Source: Cryptomeria japonica (Eukaryota > Streptophyta > Pinopsida > Cupressales > Cupressaceae). Taken from it: 64,000 nucleotides of DNA. Below, one piece after another: positions 1 through 11,378 of this stretch. The number at the start of each line of letters is the position of its first letter. Within the stretch, counting starts at the first letter, position 1. The position numbers and the translations under genes were made by a program. The stretch is taken from positions 125,524,140 through 125,588,139 of the forward strand of contig NC_081410.1 in NCBI RefSeq assembly GCF_030272615.1, written 5' to 3'. The notes under the pieces were generated by a model. The model was not told the origin of the DNA and ran no database searches. It was given only the letters and a program-made list of their open reading frames with translations.

Positions 1-53
1 ATTTGAACCTTATGAGCATCCTCCATAGATGTTTGAGAATTAGGATATACCAA

Positions 54-167
54 GCATTCTTTAGTAAATTGTGTGGGAGGGTCTATAGAGATCTTAACTC
101 CTTGTTCATGTTTTCCAAGTCCTTGTCCTCTATAGCCTTATTTTGAAGTCATATCATATCCAACTTC
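54..167 (-). pseudogene. G-patch segment of a decayed LTR retroelement
   Basis: Read on the minus strand from 167 down to 54, this stretch encodes a glycine-rich run of the G-patch type. Its core is G-Y-R-G-Q-G-L-G-K followed by E-Q-G-V-K. G-patches are short RNA- or helicase-contacting modules; in betaretroviruses one lies at the C-terminus of the protease. An in-frame TAA (plus-strand 138-140) sits where the preceding glycine-rich helix meets the core, so the copy is broken. A very similar segment occurs in element E near 30630-30720, after an aspartic protease. That makes a retroelement origin more likely than a cellular G-patch gene. The protease that should precede it is not recognisable here. 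The family assignment rests on motif shape alone. Confidence 0.6.
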
Positions 168-316
168 ATAGGATGTTCTCAATTATTAAGGAGGAGGGCC
201 TTCATTATGAATTTCTTCAAAAAAAATTGTGTAAGGGCAAGTTGAAAGGTCAAAGGAATAATTATATGAAGAAGGGATATCTTTTGTAGGGAAATTCTCC
301 TTTTTATAATCATTAT

Positions 317-658
317 TTATGTACCCTTTGGGAGATTGAGAAGGAGGATTTCATCATCTAAATCCTCATCTTTTCTCAATTTTATGTTAGGAGTTACATC
401 ATGAATACAATGCATAACATCATATTGCCTATAAATATTTTTATGATCAAGATAAGCTCTACGATAATAAGAAAGATCTAGAGAGATTGATATACCAGCA
501 TGTTTAACTTGCCCCCCTTGCACTAAAGTACCTTTATGAGAAGAAGATCGTTTCATCTTTCTTGAGAATGCTTCCTCTCCATTAGAGAGATAATTGTTAG
601 GAGTATTGACTCTTTTCTCATGAATAAAAATTATATTAGGAGGGGTACAAGAATTCAT
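317..658 (-). pseudogene. Unrecognised retroelement ORF fragment, 113 codons
   Basis: This minus-strand open frame lies about 150 bp upstream of the G-patch segment, in the same direction. Its product is hydrophilic, rich in Lys, Arg, Ser and Asn, and ends in an acidic run before its stop. I recognise no gag, protease, reverse transcriptase or integrase motif. Position and orientation suggest the middle of the same polyprotein, equivalent to the region before or after the protease in element E. The flanking 659-1030 keeps no long frame. It could equally be an open frame by chance in AT-rich DNA, but neighbouring G-patch coding makes retroelement origin more likely. Confidence 0.4.
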
Positions 659-1039
659 TAATTCTTCATTTCTAGGAGGAATACCAGGTATGGAAAAAAA
701 GTGACATTAAGGAAAGTGTTTATGATATCATCCTCCTAGGATATCCTTATAAGAGAGGGACATTTTAGGAGAAAGATAAACATCATTTATAAAAACTTTA
801 TTCCTGGGAGAGGGAGTTTAAAATAAGTGTTAATAATCTCTTCTTACACTAAAGTGTCTTCAAGAATAAGAGGATCATGGGGTGAGGTAAAATCATAGCT
901 ATGGATGAAAGAAAAAATGAGTTATCATTGTATGCACAAAAGGAAACATTATGGAGATCTTGAATTAAATTTGAAATTGAATTAGCAACGAAAAATAACA
1001 ACTTCATTTATCAAATCTTCTTTTGATAGGACATAACCA

Positions 1040-2660
1040 AAGCAATGGTCACTCAATGTATTCAATGAGATTATAAAAAACCAGACCTCAAAACACCAAA
1101 TCAGAAATATACAAAATGTAATTCACGTCGATTACACCAAATGTTTACTTGTGGAATTTTAGGGCTTAACCACCTAGAGGATGTATAATGCCACTAAGAT
1201 CCACACCAACATTTAGGAGGAAAGATGAATTTGATTGATCCAGCTCTTTAAGAGATTGAATGCAGATCAAACTAGTGTTCCTTCTTGACATGAGTTGAAA
1301 TTGGATTAGAAGTTGTATAAGTTCTAGGGAAAAACAATAGAGAATTGAACCAAACAATAATAACATAAATTTCTAGACTTCACACAAAGCCATAGACAGA
1401 GACCTAAGAAGATAAAGTGGATCAAAATCTGTAGCTAAAAAATTTGAGTCGAACTATCAGGAAAAAGAGGGTAGGGCACCCTAAACTGGTACTTTTGGGC
1501 AGACAAGCAAGATTTTTTTTAGATGATGAAGATGCACAAAATTTGTCAAGCTAAAATCTCAGGACCAAGGCGGTGGGAGTTACTTGGTCCTCCGCTTTTC
1601 GTGCTTGCAAAAGTTGAACCTATCTGTCGCCATCTATTTTGTCAGAATCTTCTATCGCAACACTTGAATCAATTTCCTACACACAAAAAGAGACAAAAGG
1701 GTTGTGGATAGGGGTTTGCCTTAGGTCGAACCCCAGTTTATAAATTAACCTTGAATTGAATTAAAATAGGAAATGTAAATATTGAAGTAAATGTTGGAAG
1801 ATATATCTTGGATCTGTAATGGTTCATATAAGATTGATGTTGCAATGCTCTTTAGATGTGATCACAAATTTTGAATGCAATAACATGACAATTACATGAA
1901 TGACCTAATCAAACATACATGTTTGCATGAAGATTGATGTGACTTTTCTCTATGATGCTTGAAAGATATGATGGGATGAAATACTTATTTGGGTGCTTGA
2001 GAATGTTTGACAGATGCATGAATGGTGGGGTATGAGTGTGATAGAGTGTGGATGCCAAAATGAATTGATAGGATTTCTTTCTCTATGGTTCCATAGGTAA
2101 ATTACCAATTAAGATAACCTTCAATAGTCAAGTGAAGTTGCAGGGACCAAATTCCATTGAGGAGGGGAAATGCTCATCCATATTTGAATTGGATCATGTT
2201 TGAGGACCTAAGCAATGGGGGCACCCTAACCTAGACAAGGGTACCACAACACCCTTGTCCTCAAAAAATAGGACAAATAGGTTAGAAAATAAGGAGGCAT
2301 AACCCTAGGATGGGGTCCACTCAGTTGTACAATTAGGTGACATCAAATTTGGAGTGAAAGGGGGCCAAAATGGGCCTAGGGGGAATAAAGATAGGACACA
2401 CTAAAGTGGAAGCACAAATATGAGGTGTAAATTGTAGAAGGTTACAATTTACAATGCTTCACAATGTTTTCCTTTCATCGTATGTTGCAAAAGGGTTGGG
2501 GTCCTATTGACTCCCCCCTTTTTCCTAGAATAAAAAAATGTTACATAATATTGAATTCTATCTTGATGTATCCCTAATATGAATCCTAACATGTCAAACT
2601 TGATGCAAACCATAAAAATAGTCTTCAAAAGAAAACTTTGCATCATAAACAACACAAAAA
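1040..2660 (-). repeat. LTR-like dispersed repeat, related to 57000-58100
   Basis: The stretch holds no convincing gene. Around 1681-1770 it contains a run (an AAAGGGTT..GGATAGGGGTTT core, then TTAGGTC.AACC and ATTAACC) that recurs with substitutions at about 57512-57595. Because it lies upstream, in transcript sense, of the minus-strand G-patch element, I infer it is that element's 5' LTR and leader. I cannot place its exact ends, a primer-binding site or target duplications. Short plus-strand ORFs such as 1523-1711 are not credible genes. Confidence 0.4.
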
Positions 2661-3853
2661 AATCCTAAGCTTATTTTTATTCGATTTTGACATAATTTTT
2701 TTGATAGTTACATTTTTTAGTATAATAAAAATATTTACTTTACCATCTTGTATACCATCATTAATTTATTGTCCTACTTAAACCCTCTAGTCCAACCATA
2801 TCGTTATTATTATGCTTATTATCTTTTACGTGTCTCCACTAAGTAGTGTCATCTACATTTTTACTATTTAGAAGTTGATCATAATATAAAAGTGGACATA
2901 GATCATATCAACATTATGGTTATTGATGATTCTAGGCTAATATTTATTAGAAAAGTTTTTATGATAGTGTATTGATAAAAATAAAATAGTGTACTTGGCA
3001 TGATAATGGTTTTATAATACAAGAATACTCAATAGATAGTCATGGTTTTTTAAATTGATGGCAATTGGAAATCATAAGTATTTCATTTTATGGAAAAATC
3101 ACATTGATATCAAAATAAAGTAGAAGAAAATTAAGCATAGACCATCGCATGAGGAAAATGATAAGAATGCCCTTCATGGTAAGAGAAATCCATGCAAAAG
3201 GCTCATTTGAGAGAGGACTCAAGGCCTCCTTCCTATCTTATAGAGTGAGAACAGTAGAGGCAAAAGTAATGACAATACCCCAATTACGTGAATGTGTAAG
3301 CACGAAATAATGTTCTACCTTAGGCTTTAGAGAAGAACATTGTGGTAGTAGGAAAATAGTATAAGTATTCCTCCAAAGTCTTGCTAGAGGCTACCCTCCT
3401 TGAGAAAGAAAGAATCTCATTGAAATATTGAGGTAAATTAACACTTCTTACATAGCATATCAAAGTGAAAATATGTAAACAATAATAATACCAAGGGCTA
3501 TGATTAAGAGATAAGATTATAATCCTAAATGTATAATTAAAATTATGTTTAAATAAATTGTGATACTTAGATTGAGTTTCAACGATAGCAAATATCATTA
3601 AAAATGTTAGATACCACTATAGATGCAATAAATGGATTAACTTGTTTTAAAATTTACAACTTTGTCTAGATGAATGCCTTAGAATATTTGAATTGATCAT
3701 GTTAAACTCTAATTATATCTATGCTTATGGAATAGACTTTTCACATGAGTTGAAACTAGACCCGTAGAAATGAATTAGGTAAGCTTGGGTGATTGTAATG
3801 GATTCACCTTAGCTCGATACACCCATGCTTAAAGTGGAGTTGTCTCTTAAAAA
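2661..3853. other. AT-rich intergenic DNA, nothing recognised
   Basis: I see no coding, RNA or mobile-element signature here. The one longer open frame (minus strand, 3320-3598) has no recognisable domain and a skewed Phe/Tyr/Ile content typical of chance frames in AT-rich DNA. Confidence 0.6.
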
Positions 3854-4003
3854 TAGTTTGGTAACTTGTTAAGGAAGCATCATGTTCTCCTCAATTAAGC
3901 CCCAAGGAAAACTAATTCAATAACTTTATAGTTTGGTAACTTGTTAAGGAAGCATCATGTTCTCCTCAATTAAGACCCAAGGAAAACTAATTTAATAACT
4001 TTA
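3854..4003. repeat. Tandem duplication, two 75-bp copies
   Basis: The unit beginning TAGTTTGGTAACTTGTTAAG starts at 3854 and again at 3929. The copies differ at only a few bases (for example AAGCCCC against AAGACCC), so the duplication is more recent than most elements around it. Replication slippage would explain it. No coding function is visible. The following 4004-4478 holds nothing I recognise. Confidence 0.9.
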
Positions 4004-4477
4004 TAACAATCATTGAAGATAGTAGAGAAGCATACAATACACCTAGGATGATGATGCAATTAGGATATTCTATAATATTGTTATGTTTTTTTCATGTGAT
4101 GCTCTTCTATTTCCTAGGTCCTTACATCATTTCAAAATGAATAATGAATGTCCTTAAATATAATAATATGGCAAACAAATTCACACAAGACATTCTAGGT
4201 TGTCTTAGAATGACTAGTTAGCAAGATTTTAAATTTTGTATTTGAAATTAAAATATTAAGGTTCAAATTTGCACATGTTGAAGTTTCTTGGTTAAATTTG
4301 AACCCATGAATTTGATCTAGAATGGTGAAAAAGATATTTACAGATTGAGACTAGTTTTTAGATGAATGTTAACTAAATCGAGATGAAATAAAATCATGAA
4401 CTGGATTTCACACAGACATATATGACTTATTATTGTATAAGAAATACTCCAATCTAGATAAACCCAAAATATATAGA

Positions 4478-4478
<1 letters not shown>

Positions 4479-4539
<61 letters not shown>
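4479..4539. repeat. (TG)n microsatellite, about 30 units
   Basis: An uninterrupted run of TG dinucleotides. Perfect arrays of this length usually vary between individuals. A second, shorter TG array is at 33549-33591. The adjoining 4540-4915 is AT-rich and featureless. Confidence 0.97.
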
Positions 4540-4542
<3 letters not shown>

Positions 4543-4920
4543 CAAACAATTAAGAAAATAACATAAAATTCATGACTTAAAAAGTAACTATTTTATCAAA
4601 ATAAAAAATAATATTCATCATTGACATATTTTGTAGTGAGAGCGGATCTAGTGACAAACAAATAAGAAAATACATTAGGTGAACCACAAGAATAGTCAAT
4701 ATAATAATGAATATATGATATCAAAATTTAGAAATAACTCAAAACAATTTAATTGTTCAAAGTAGGTTTATCATTGAGCATGTGTAACACGGCACATTGA
4801 CAGGCATGCCATTTCCAAATCAAAGGATAAAGATGACAACATCAATATCTGACTAGAATCAATACTTATCAAAATATCTAACTAAAATCAAATGAAATGA
4901 AATGAATGTGTATGACTAAG

Positions 4921-5806
4921 TGTTGGGAAAATGGTGTCTCAACCTTGCATTTACATGAGGTTACTATTTATAGTGTTTTCATTTGAGCACAAAATGGTGC
5001 GAAATTATCCTCGAATCTTTTGGTTGGCTAGATAAGCATTCCAATAAAGTTGTGTTGCAAGATCGCAGCTAGTTTTCAAGATATTAATTTTTTTCATTTT
5101 GGAGGGGTCTAATGAAAGGTTTAAATTTGATTTTGAGGAATTTAGAGGCCCAGAAATGCCTTGAAAATTGGGTATAAATGGCATAGAATTTTATGAGGAA
5201 ATAGGGAACTTCATGAGCTTTCCACCGCTTCAAACGATTCGTCAATCGGACACACAGTTCACAAGTTATGGCCTCCGGAAGTTTGTACTCTCGAAATACG
5301 AAATATAATTTATATCAAACACATAAATGAGCTATAAAAGGGAGGGACACATGTTGATGTGTGTTGTAACATGTCATAGGGAATCTAGAAGGGAAATAAG
5401 ATCAGCTACACCTTATTGGGTAGTTTTAGCCCATGGTTTTGTAATATCGTTTGATGGTTTCTTGTATTGTATCTCCTATATATGAGGTGCATGAGATAGA
5501 GGTTGTGTGTAAGCGTCTTATGGCTATTGAGTTACCTTTGAATCTCTGATTAGTTGTACTCCTGCAAAGAACTTGCTCTTCAAGTATATTGTAATGTTTT
5601 TTTATTATTGAATAGTATATTGGGTGGCTTTTGGATTGTGGGGTTTTTCTCCTGAAAGCATTTTCCCCACGTAAATCACTGTGTTATGTTCTGAATGTTA
5701 TCTATCTATTTCTATTTTTTGTAACTGTTGTAAAGATCTATTAAAAAAAATTGCATTACCCTCCTCTCAAGGTTAGTGTAGCAAGTTGTTCCTTAACTTC
5801 CTTACA
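4921..5806 (+). repeat. Copia 5' LTR
   Basis: 886 bp bounded by TG..CA. It contains a TATA-like element and a pyrimidine-rich 3' end. It differs from the 3' LTR by many substitutions and small indels; for example, the first divergence lies about 55 bp in, after TATTTATAG. Confidence 0.95.
5332..5340 (+). promoter_or_regulatory. TATA element of Copia 5' LTR
   Basis: CTATAAAAG is the probable core promoter for the genomic RNA. The matching position in the 3' LTR (about 10320) reads TTTTAAAAG, so the TATA has been lost there. Confidence 0.6.
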
Positions 5807-5808
5807 AG

Positions 5809-5820
5809 TGGTATCAGAGC
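5809..5820 (+). promoter_or_regulatory. Copia primer-binding site
   Basis: TGGTATCAGAGC begins two bases after the 5' LTR. It is the usual plant Copia site, complementary to the 3' end of initiator methionine tRNA, which primes minus-strand DNA synthesis. Confidence 0.95.
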
Positions 5821-5930
5821 TTGATCACCTTTGGTTTCAATTATGGGTTGTTGGGTTTTTTGAACTAATCCAGATTTGAGTGGGAGCTTGTGTAGAAGAC
5901 CCTTTTTGATCTTGTTGCAGGAATTTTCAG

Positions 5931-8900
5931 ATGGCAAGTTTGTCAAGAAAAATAGAGGTGGATAAATTTAATGGAACAAATTTTGAGATGTGGAAGCTAA
6001 AGATGGAAGATATTCTAATAGATTGAAATCTATGGGATGTTGTTAATGTGAATGTCCAAAGGCCTTCAGATCCTTCTGCAATGGCTCAATATGATGTTAT
6101 GGACCAAAAAGCCAAGGGTTTGATTAGACTGTGCCTAGCAGACTCTGATCTAATCAATGTCGACGAAGAAAACATTGCAAAGAAACTATGAGATAAGCCT
6201 GGTGAAATGTATCAAGCGATTTCTTTATTAAATCAGACTTTTTTGAGGAAGAAATTGTATTCCTTGAAGATGGAAGAGGGCGGACGAGCTGCAGACCACC
6301 TAGAAGCATTCAATATGTTGGTGGCTCAATTAGTATATGTTGGTGTTAAGATGAACGAAGAGGAGAATTGCCAGATCTTGCTTTGTTCTTTTCCTAATTT
6401 GTGGGATTCTCTTGTTATGGCTATCAGTAGTACTTATGTTGTTTTGAAGTCTAAAGATGTAGTGGGTGCCCTACTTGGTGAAGAGATGTGAAGGAAGGTA
6501 TCCCATAGTTTGAAGGAAGCCTTAACTATTCATGGAAGACCTAAGGAGAAAGGCAAGAAGAATGAGAAGCATGATAAGTCCAAATTGAAAGGGAGATTGA
6601 AATCTCTTGGAAATTCCAAAGTCATTTGCTGGAATTGTGGTAAACCAAGTCACATCCATAAGGACTGCAAAGAAAAAAAGATGAAGATTGATTATGATTC
6701 TGAGTTTGAGAAGGAAGATGATGATGCATCCATTGCGGCTTTGGCAACTCATGCAAGTAATGATGCCTGGTTAATTGACTCAGGTGCATCTTTTCATATG
6801 ACTGCCAATAGAGATTGGTTTTCTGAATATGAAGAATTTAATGGAGGTAAGGTGTACTTGGGTGATGATTCACATTTCGACATTGTTGGTTGAGGTAAAG
6901 TTAGAATTAGGTTTTCTAATGGTAGAATAAAAAAGATTGATGGTGTCTTGCATATCATTGGTTTAAAACAAAATATGTTATCTGTGAGCAAATTGATAGA
7001 TGCGGGTGTGCAGATAGTCTTTTCTGAAATAGGATGTAAGATGATTAAGGGTGTTATGGTAATTTCTAGAGGTGTTAGGTTCAGCACTTTGTATAAGCTA
7101 GACGCATACACTGTTGAGTGTAAGAGCACTTCTGTAAAAACTAAATCTATGGAAGATTTGAGGATTTCACCTTCAGCAGATGGAAATGGCTTTTGGGTAC
7201 CTAAGGGTGCTCTTTCTTCTGAAGTAAAGTTACCTGCAGAGAAGACTATGTTATGGCACTAGAGGCTTGGCCACATTGGATAAAAGTTTCTAAGGACCTT
7301 GAAAAATAAAAACCTTGTTGAAGGTTTGAATGATTGTAATCTTGACTTTGATTTTGGTGAGCATTGCATTTATGGAAAACAAAACTGCATTCAGTTTTAC
7401 TCGAGTTCTCATAAAACTTGTGGTGTTTTGGGTCTTATTCATTTTGATATGTTTGGTCCTATAGATGTTCCTTCGATTGGAAAATCCACATATTATGTTT
7501 CATTTATTGATAATTTTAGTAGAAGGACATGGTTATATTTTCTAAAGAGTAAATCTAAAGTTTTCAGTTGATTTAAAGAATTTAAAGCAATGGTTGAGTT
7601 GCAGACTGGAAAGAAAATTAAAAGTTTGAGGGCTGATAATGGTGGTGAATTTTTCTCTAATGATTTTGATAGATTTTGTAAATACTATGGCATTAATAGA
7701 TAGAAGATAACTTCGTATACTCCATAGTAGAATGGAGTTGCAGAAAGAATGAACAGGACACTGATGGACAAGGCTAGGAGTATGCTGAGTGGTGCTGGTC
7801 TAGAACAAAAGTTTTGGGTTGAAGTTGCTGCCACTGCTTGCTACCTGATTAATAGGTCTCCTACATCAGCCCTTGTTGCTAAAACACCTATGGAAGCATG
7901 GTCGGGTCACAAGCCTTCATTGATACATCTTAGAGTTTTTTTGTTGCGACGCATATGCACATGTGCCAAAGGAGAAGCGAACAAAGTTGGAGAACAAGGC
8001 TGTGAAATGTATCTTCATCGGGTATAGTTATGGTGTGAAAGGATACAAGCTTTGGGACCCTATTGCACAAAAGGTAATTCATAGTATAAGTGTTATTTTT
8101 AAAGAAATTAAGTCTCCTTCTATTACATTGCATCCAGAAAAGACTAAAAAGGAATATGTGATTCAATTTCCTTCTGCACCTAAAAGAGTTGAATCAAGAC
8201 CCCTAGATAGGCAAGAAGTTGAGGAGAGCTCATCTAGCTCTGAATCTTCAAAAGAGGAGGAAGAACCTCCAACTCATCTTGTTAGAAGATCTACAAGACA
8301 TAGACAACCGCCTAAAAGGTATTCACCTGATGATTGGAGATGTATTTTTGCTTTGAATATTAATGTGGATGAACCAAAATTTGTAGAAGAGGTATTAGAT
8401 ATGAATGATGCAGAATCCTAGAAGATTGCTATGGAAGAAGAAATGACAGCTTTGAAAAAGAATGATCCATGGGATCTTGTACCATTGCCTGAAGGACAGA
8501 AGCTTGTTGGTTGCAAATGGGTGTTCAAGAAAAAGATTGGTTCAGATGGAAGCATTGAGAAGTATAAAGTGAGGTTGGTTGAAAAAGGCTACTCTCAGAT
8601 TGAGGGTGTTGATTATGGTGAGATATTTTCTCTTGTTGCCAAAATGACATCCATTAGATTTTTTCTTTCTATTGTTGTTGCTTATGATTTAGAATTTGAG
8701 CAAATGGACGTGAAAACTGCTTTGCTTCATGGTGATTTGGAGGAGGATATTTATATGACACAGCCAGAGCACTATGTGGTGAAAGGTAAAAGTAATTTGG
8801 TCTATAAATTAAAGAAATCCATGTATGGCCTCAAACAGAGTCCTGGGATGTGGTACCAGAAATTTGATACATATGTGTTGAGTTTGGAATTTGAGAATTC

Positions 8901-9852
8901 TAAATCAAATCATTGTGTTTATTATAAATCTGATGGTGATCATTTCCTGCACATTGCATTGTATGTTGATGATATGTTTTTCATTGGTAAAGGGAAAGGT
9001 GTGATTTTAGAACTAAAGTCTCAACTCACTGCTAAATTTGAAATAAAAGATCTTGGTGCAGCAAAGCACATTTTTGGGATGAAAATTAGAAGAGATAGAG
9101 TAAACAAAAAGCTATGGCTAGGCCAAAGTAAGTATATGAATTCAGTGTCACGGAGGTTCAACATGTAGGATTGTAGACCAATATGTATTCTTTTACACTT
9201 GGAACTAAATTATTTGTTGCAGATTGTCCTACATCCCCATCGGAGATGGAAGACATGCGCAGAGTGCCTTACCAAAGTGTAGTTGGAAGTTTGATGTATG
9301 CTATGGTCTGTACTAGACTAGACATTGCCCAATCAATGGGAGTTTTGTCTAGATATATGTCTAATCCTGGTAGAGTTCATTAGGATGCAGTCAAAAGAGT
9401 CTTTAGATATTTAAAGGGTGCCCCAAAGTATTCTTTTTGTTATCATGATGATTCAGTTGGAGACATGATTTCCCTTGATATTCATGGTTATGTGGATTCG
9501 GACTGGGTAGGTAGTATTGATAGCAGAGTATATGGCAGCTACCCATGCTTGTAAAGAAGCCATTTAACTTAAGAGATTGTGTTCAAACATTGGAATAAAA
9601 TAAGGAGTTGTGATAGTTTATTGTGACAGTCAGAGTGTGATCTGCCTAGCTAAGAACTCGACATTTCATGCTCGAACCAAGCACATTGATGTTCAGTATC
9701 ATTTTGTTAGAGATATGGTTGAAGATGGCAAGGTGAAACTGGTTAAGGTAGAAACTCTAATGAATGTTGTAGATTCTTTAACTAAGGTTGTGAGCACAAA
9801 GAAGTTCAGATGGTGTTTGGAGTCTATGGGCCTCATGGCCCCTAGCAATTGA
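5931..9852 (+). pseudogene. Copia gag-pol polyprotein, heavily mutated
   Basis: The ATG at 5931 follows the primer-binding site and opens a Copia gag with the usual F-N-G-x-N-F-x-x-W start. A CCHC zinc knuckle (C-W-N-C..H..C) is near 6640-6680 and the protease D-S-G-A is near 6778. Integrase follows, with an H..H start near 7258, a catalytic Asp in A-D-N-G-G-E near 7632 and a Glu in V-A-E-R near 7740. Reverse transcriptase has Y-V-D-D at about 8960, and RNase H runs to 9852. In-frame stops lie at 6024, 6189, 6489, 6891, 7260, 7281, 7569, 7701, 7725, 7728, 8419, 9166 and 9381. The frame changes near 7930-7960, near 9182 and at a deletion near 9520. One zinc-binding Cys of the integrase N-terminal domain appears replaced by Gly near 7357. 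The product is certainly non-functional. Confidence 0.95.
9519..9531 (+). other. Internal deletion junction in Copia RNase H
   Basis: The RNase H segment with the first Asp (S-D-W) runs directly into the segment around the catalytic Glu region (E-Y-M-A-A-T), and the reading frame changes. Related Copia proteins have about 40 residues between them, so I infer loss of roughly 120 bp. The junction GCAGAG could belong to either side, which suggests deletion between short direct repeats. Confidence 0.7.
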
Positions 9853-9892
9853 TTAATTGTGTTGATACTCCCTTTGTTCTTGCAAGGTGTTC

Positions 9893-9907
9893 AACAAGTG
9901 GGAGATT
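9893..9907 (+). promoter_or_regulatory. Copia polypurine tract
   Basis: The AAGTGGGAGA-type run directly before the 3' LTR is the standard plus-strand primer of plant Copia elements. Confidence 0.9.
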
Positions 9908-10795
9908 TGTTGGGAAAATGGTGTCTCAACCTTGCATTTACATGAGGTTACTATTTATAGTAAGTTTTCATTTGAGCACAAAATGGTGCGAAATTCTCCT
10001 CGAAGCTTCTAGTTGGCTAGATAAGCATTCCGATAAAGTTATGTTGCAAGATCACAGCTAGTTTTGAAGATATTAAATTTTCCATTTTGGAGGGGTCTAA
10101 TGAAAGGTTTAAATTTGATTTTGAGGACTTTAGAGGCCCCCAAATTCCCTAAAAAGTGTGTGTAAACAATGTAGTGGTTTACAAGGCAATAGAGCACTTC
10201 ATGAGCTTTCTGGCACTTCAAACGGTTCGTCAATCGAACACATGGCTCACAAGTTATGGCCTCCAAAAGTTTGTACTCCTAAAATAGGAAATATAATTTG
10301 TATCGAACACATAAATGAGTTTTAAAAGGGAGGTACATGTGTTTATGTGTGTTGTAACATGTCATAGGGCATCTAGAAGGGAGATAAGGTCGGCTACACC
10401 TTATTGGGTGGTTTTAGCCCATGGTTTTGTAATACCGTTTGATGGTTTCTTGTATTGTATCTCATATATATGAGGTGCATGAGATAGAGGTTGTGTGTAA
10501 GAGTCTTATGGCTATTGAGTTACCTCTGAATCTCTGATTAGCGGTACTCCTACGAAGAGCTTGCTCTGCAAGTATATTGTAATCTGTTTTGATTGCTAAA
10601 TAATATGTTGGGTGGCTTTTGAAGTGTGGGGTTTTTCTCCCGAAAGGGTTTTCCCCACGTAAATCACTGTGTTATGGTTTGAATGTTATTATATATATTT
10701 CTATTTTTTGTAACTGTTATAAAGATTTGTATTTTTGCATTACCCTCCTCTCAAGGTTAGTGTAGGAAGTTGTTCAGCTACTTAACTTCCTTACA
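9908..10795 (+). repeat. Copia 3' LTR
   Basis: 888 bp, TG..CA, followed directly by the CTAAG target duplication. It is clearly homologous to 4921-5806 along its whole length, with scattered substitutions and small indels. Confidence 0.95.
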
Positions 10796-10800
10796 CTAAG

Positions 10801-11373
10801 TTGTTAAAGTTTGGGCAACTTAGGTATGAGGATTTTTATGGTCATGGAAGTAATTTTAAGAGTTATGTTTTGGGTTTAGCCATTCAATTTAAGAGTTATT
10901 TTGACAAGTTAATAAAAATAATTTTTTATTATAGTTTCTAATTAATATGTTCAATTTTAGTAAGCAAATGGATTAAGTTTTTCAAATATGATTTTTTAAT
11001 TTTAATCTTATGAAATTGTGTATCTTTTGTTCTATAGATTAGAACATAATGAGTCAACATACATCAATTCAAAAGTTATTTTGGCTACGTTGTCACGAGT
11101 AGGGATATCCAATCCATTAGTCATAAAAAGGTTGCACCTAGTCCAACTACACACTATAAATATTTGAACCTTAATAGATGGTGTAATAAAAGAACATATC
11201 ATCATCATCATCTCTTATAGTTGAAAAATTATATTATAATCCTTTAACAACTATATTTTTAACAAATATAACCATAAATAAATTACTTGTTCACAAGATA
11301 CATAGAATAAAACAACAAATTTTTTGCCTGTCACAAAAATATTACTCCCTTTTTTTCATATTCCTCATGAGTG
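10801..11373. other. Spacer between two retrotransposons, nothing recognised
   Basis: AT-rich DNA between the Copia target duplication and that of element A. Its last 15 bases may be the left half of a reverse-transcriptase-element relic that continues after 21379. No gene-like frame is present. Confidence 0.6.
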
Positions 11374-11378
11374 TAATG

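Larger units (their letters stand above)
4916..10800 (+). mobile_element. Complete but dead Ty1/Copia LTR retrotransposon
   Basis: A full-length element with two LTRs (4921-5806 and 9908-10795), both starting TGTTGGG and ending CTTACA. It has a tRNA-iMet-type primer-binding site, one gag-pol reading region in Copia order (gag, protease, integrase, reverse transcriptase, RNase H), a polypurine tract, and a 5-bp target duplication CTAAG at 4916-4920 and 10796-10800. By eye the LTRs differ at about a tenth of positions, so the insertion is old. The coding region has more than a dozen in-frame stops, at least three frame changes and one internal deletion, so it cannot transpose by itself. Domain order and motifs resemble the Tnt1/Tork-like branch of plant Copia elements; the lineage is inferred. 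Confidence 0.97.
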
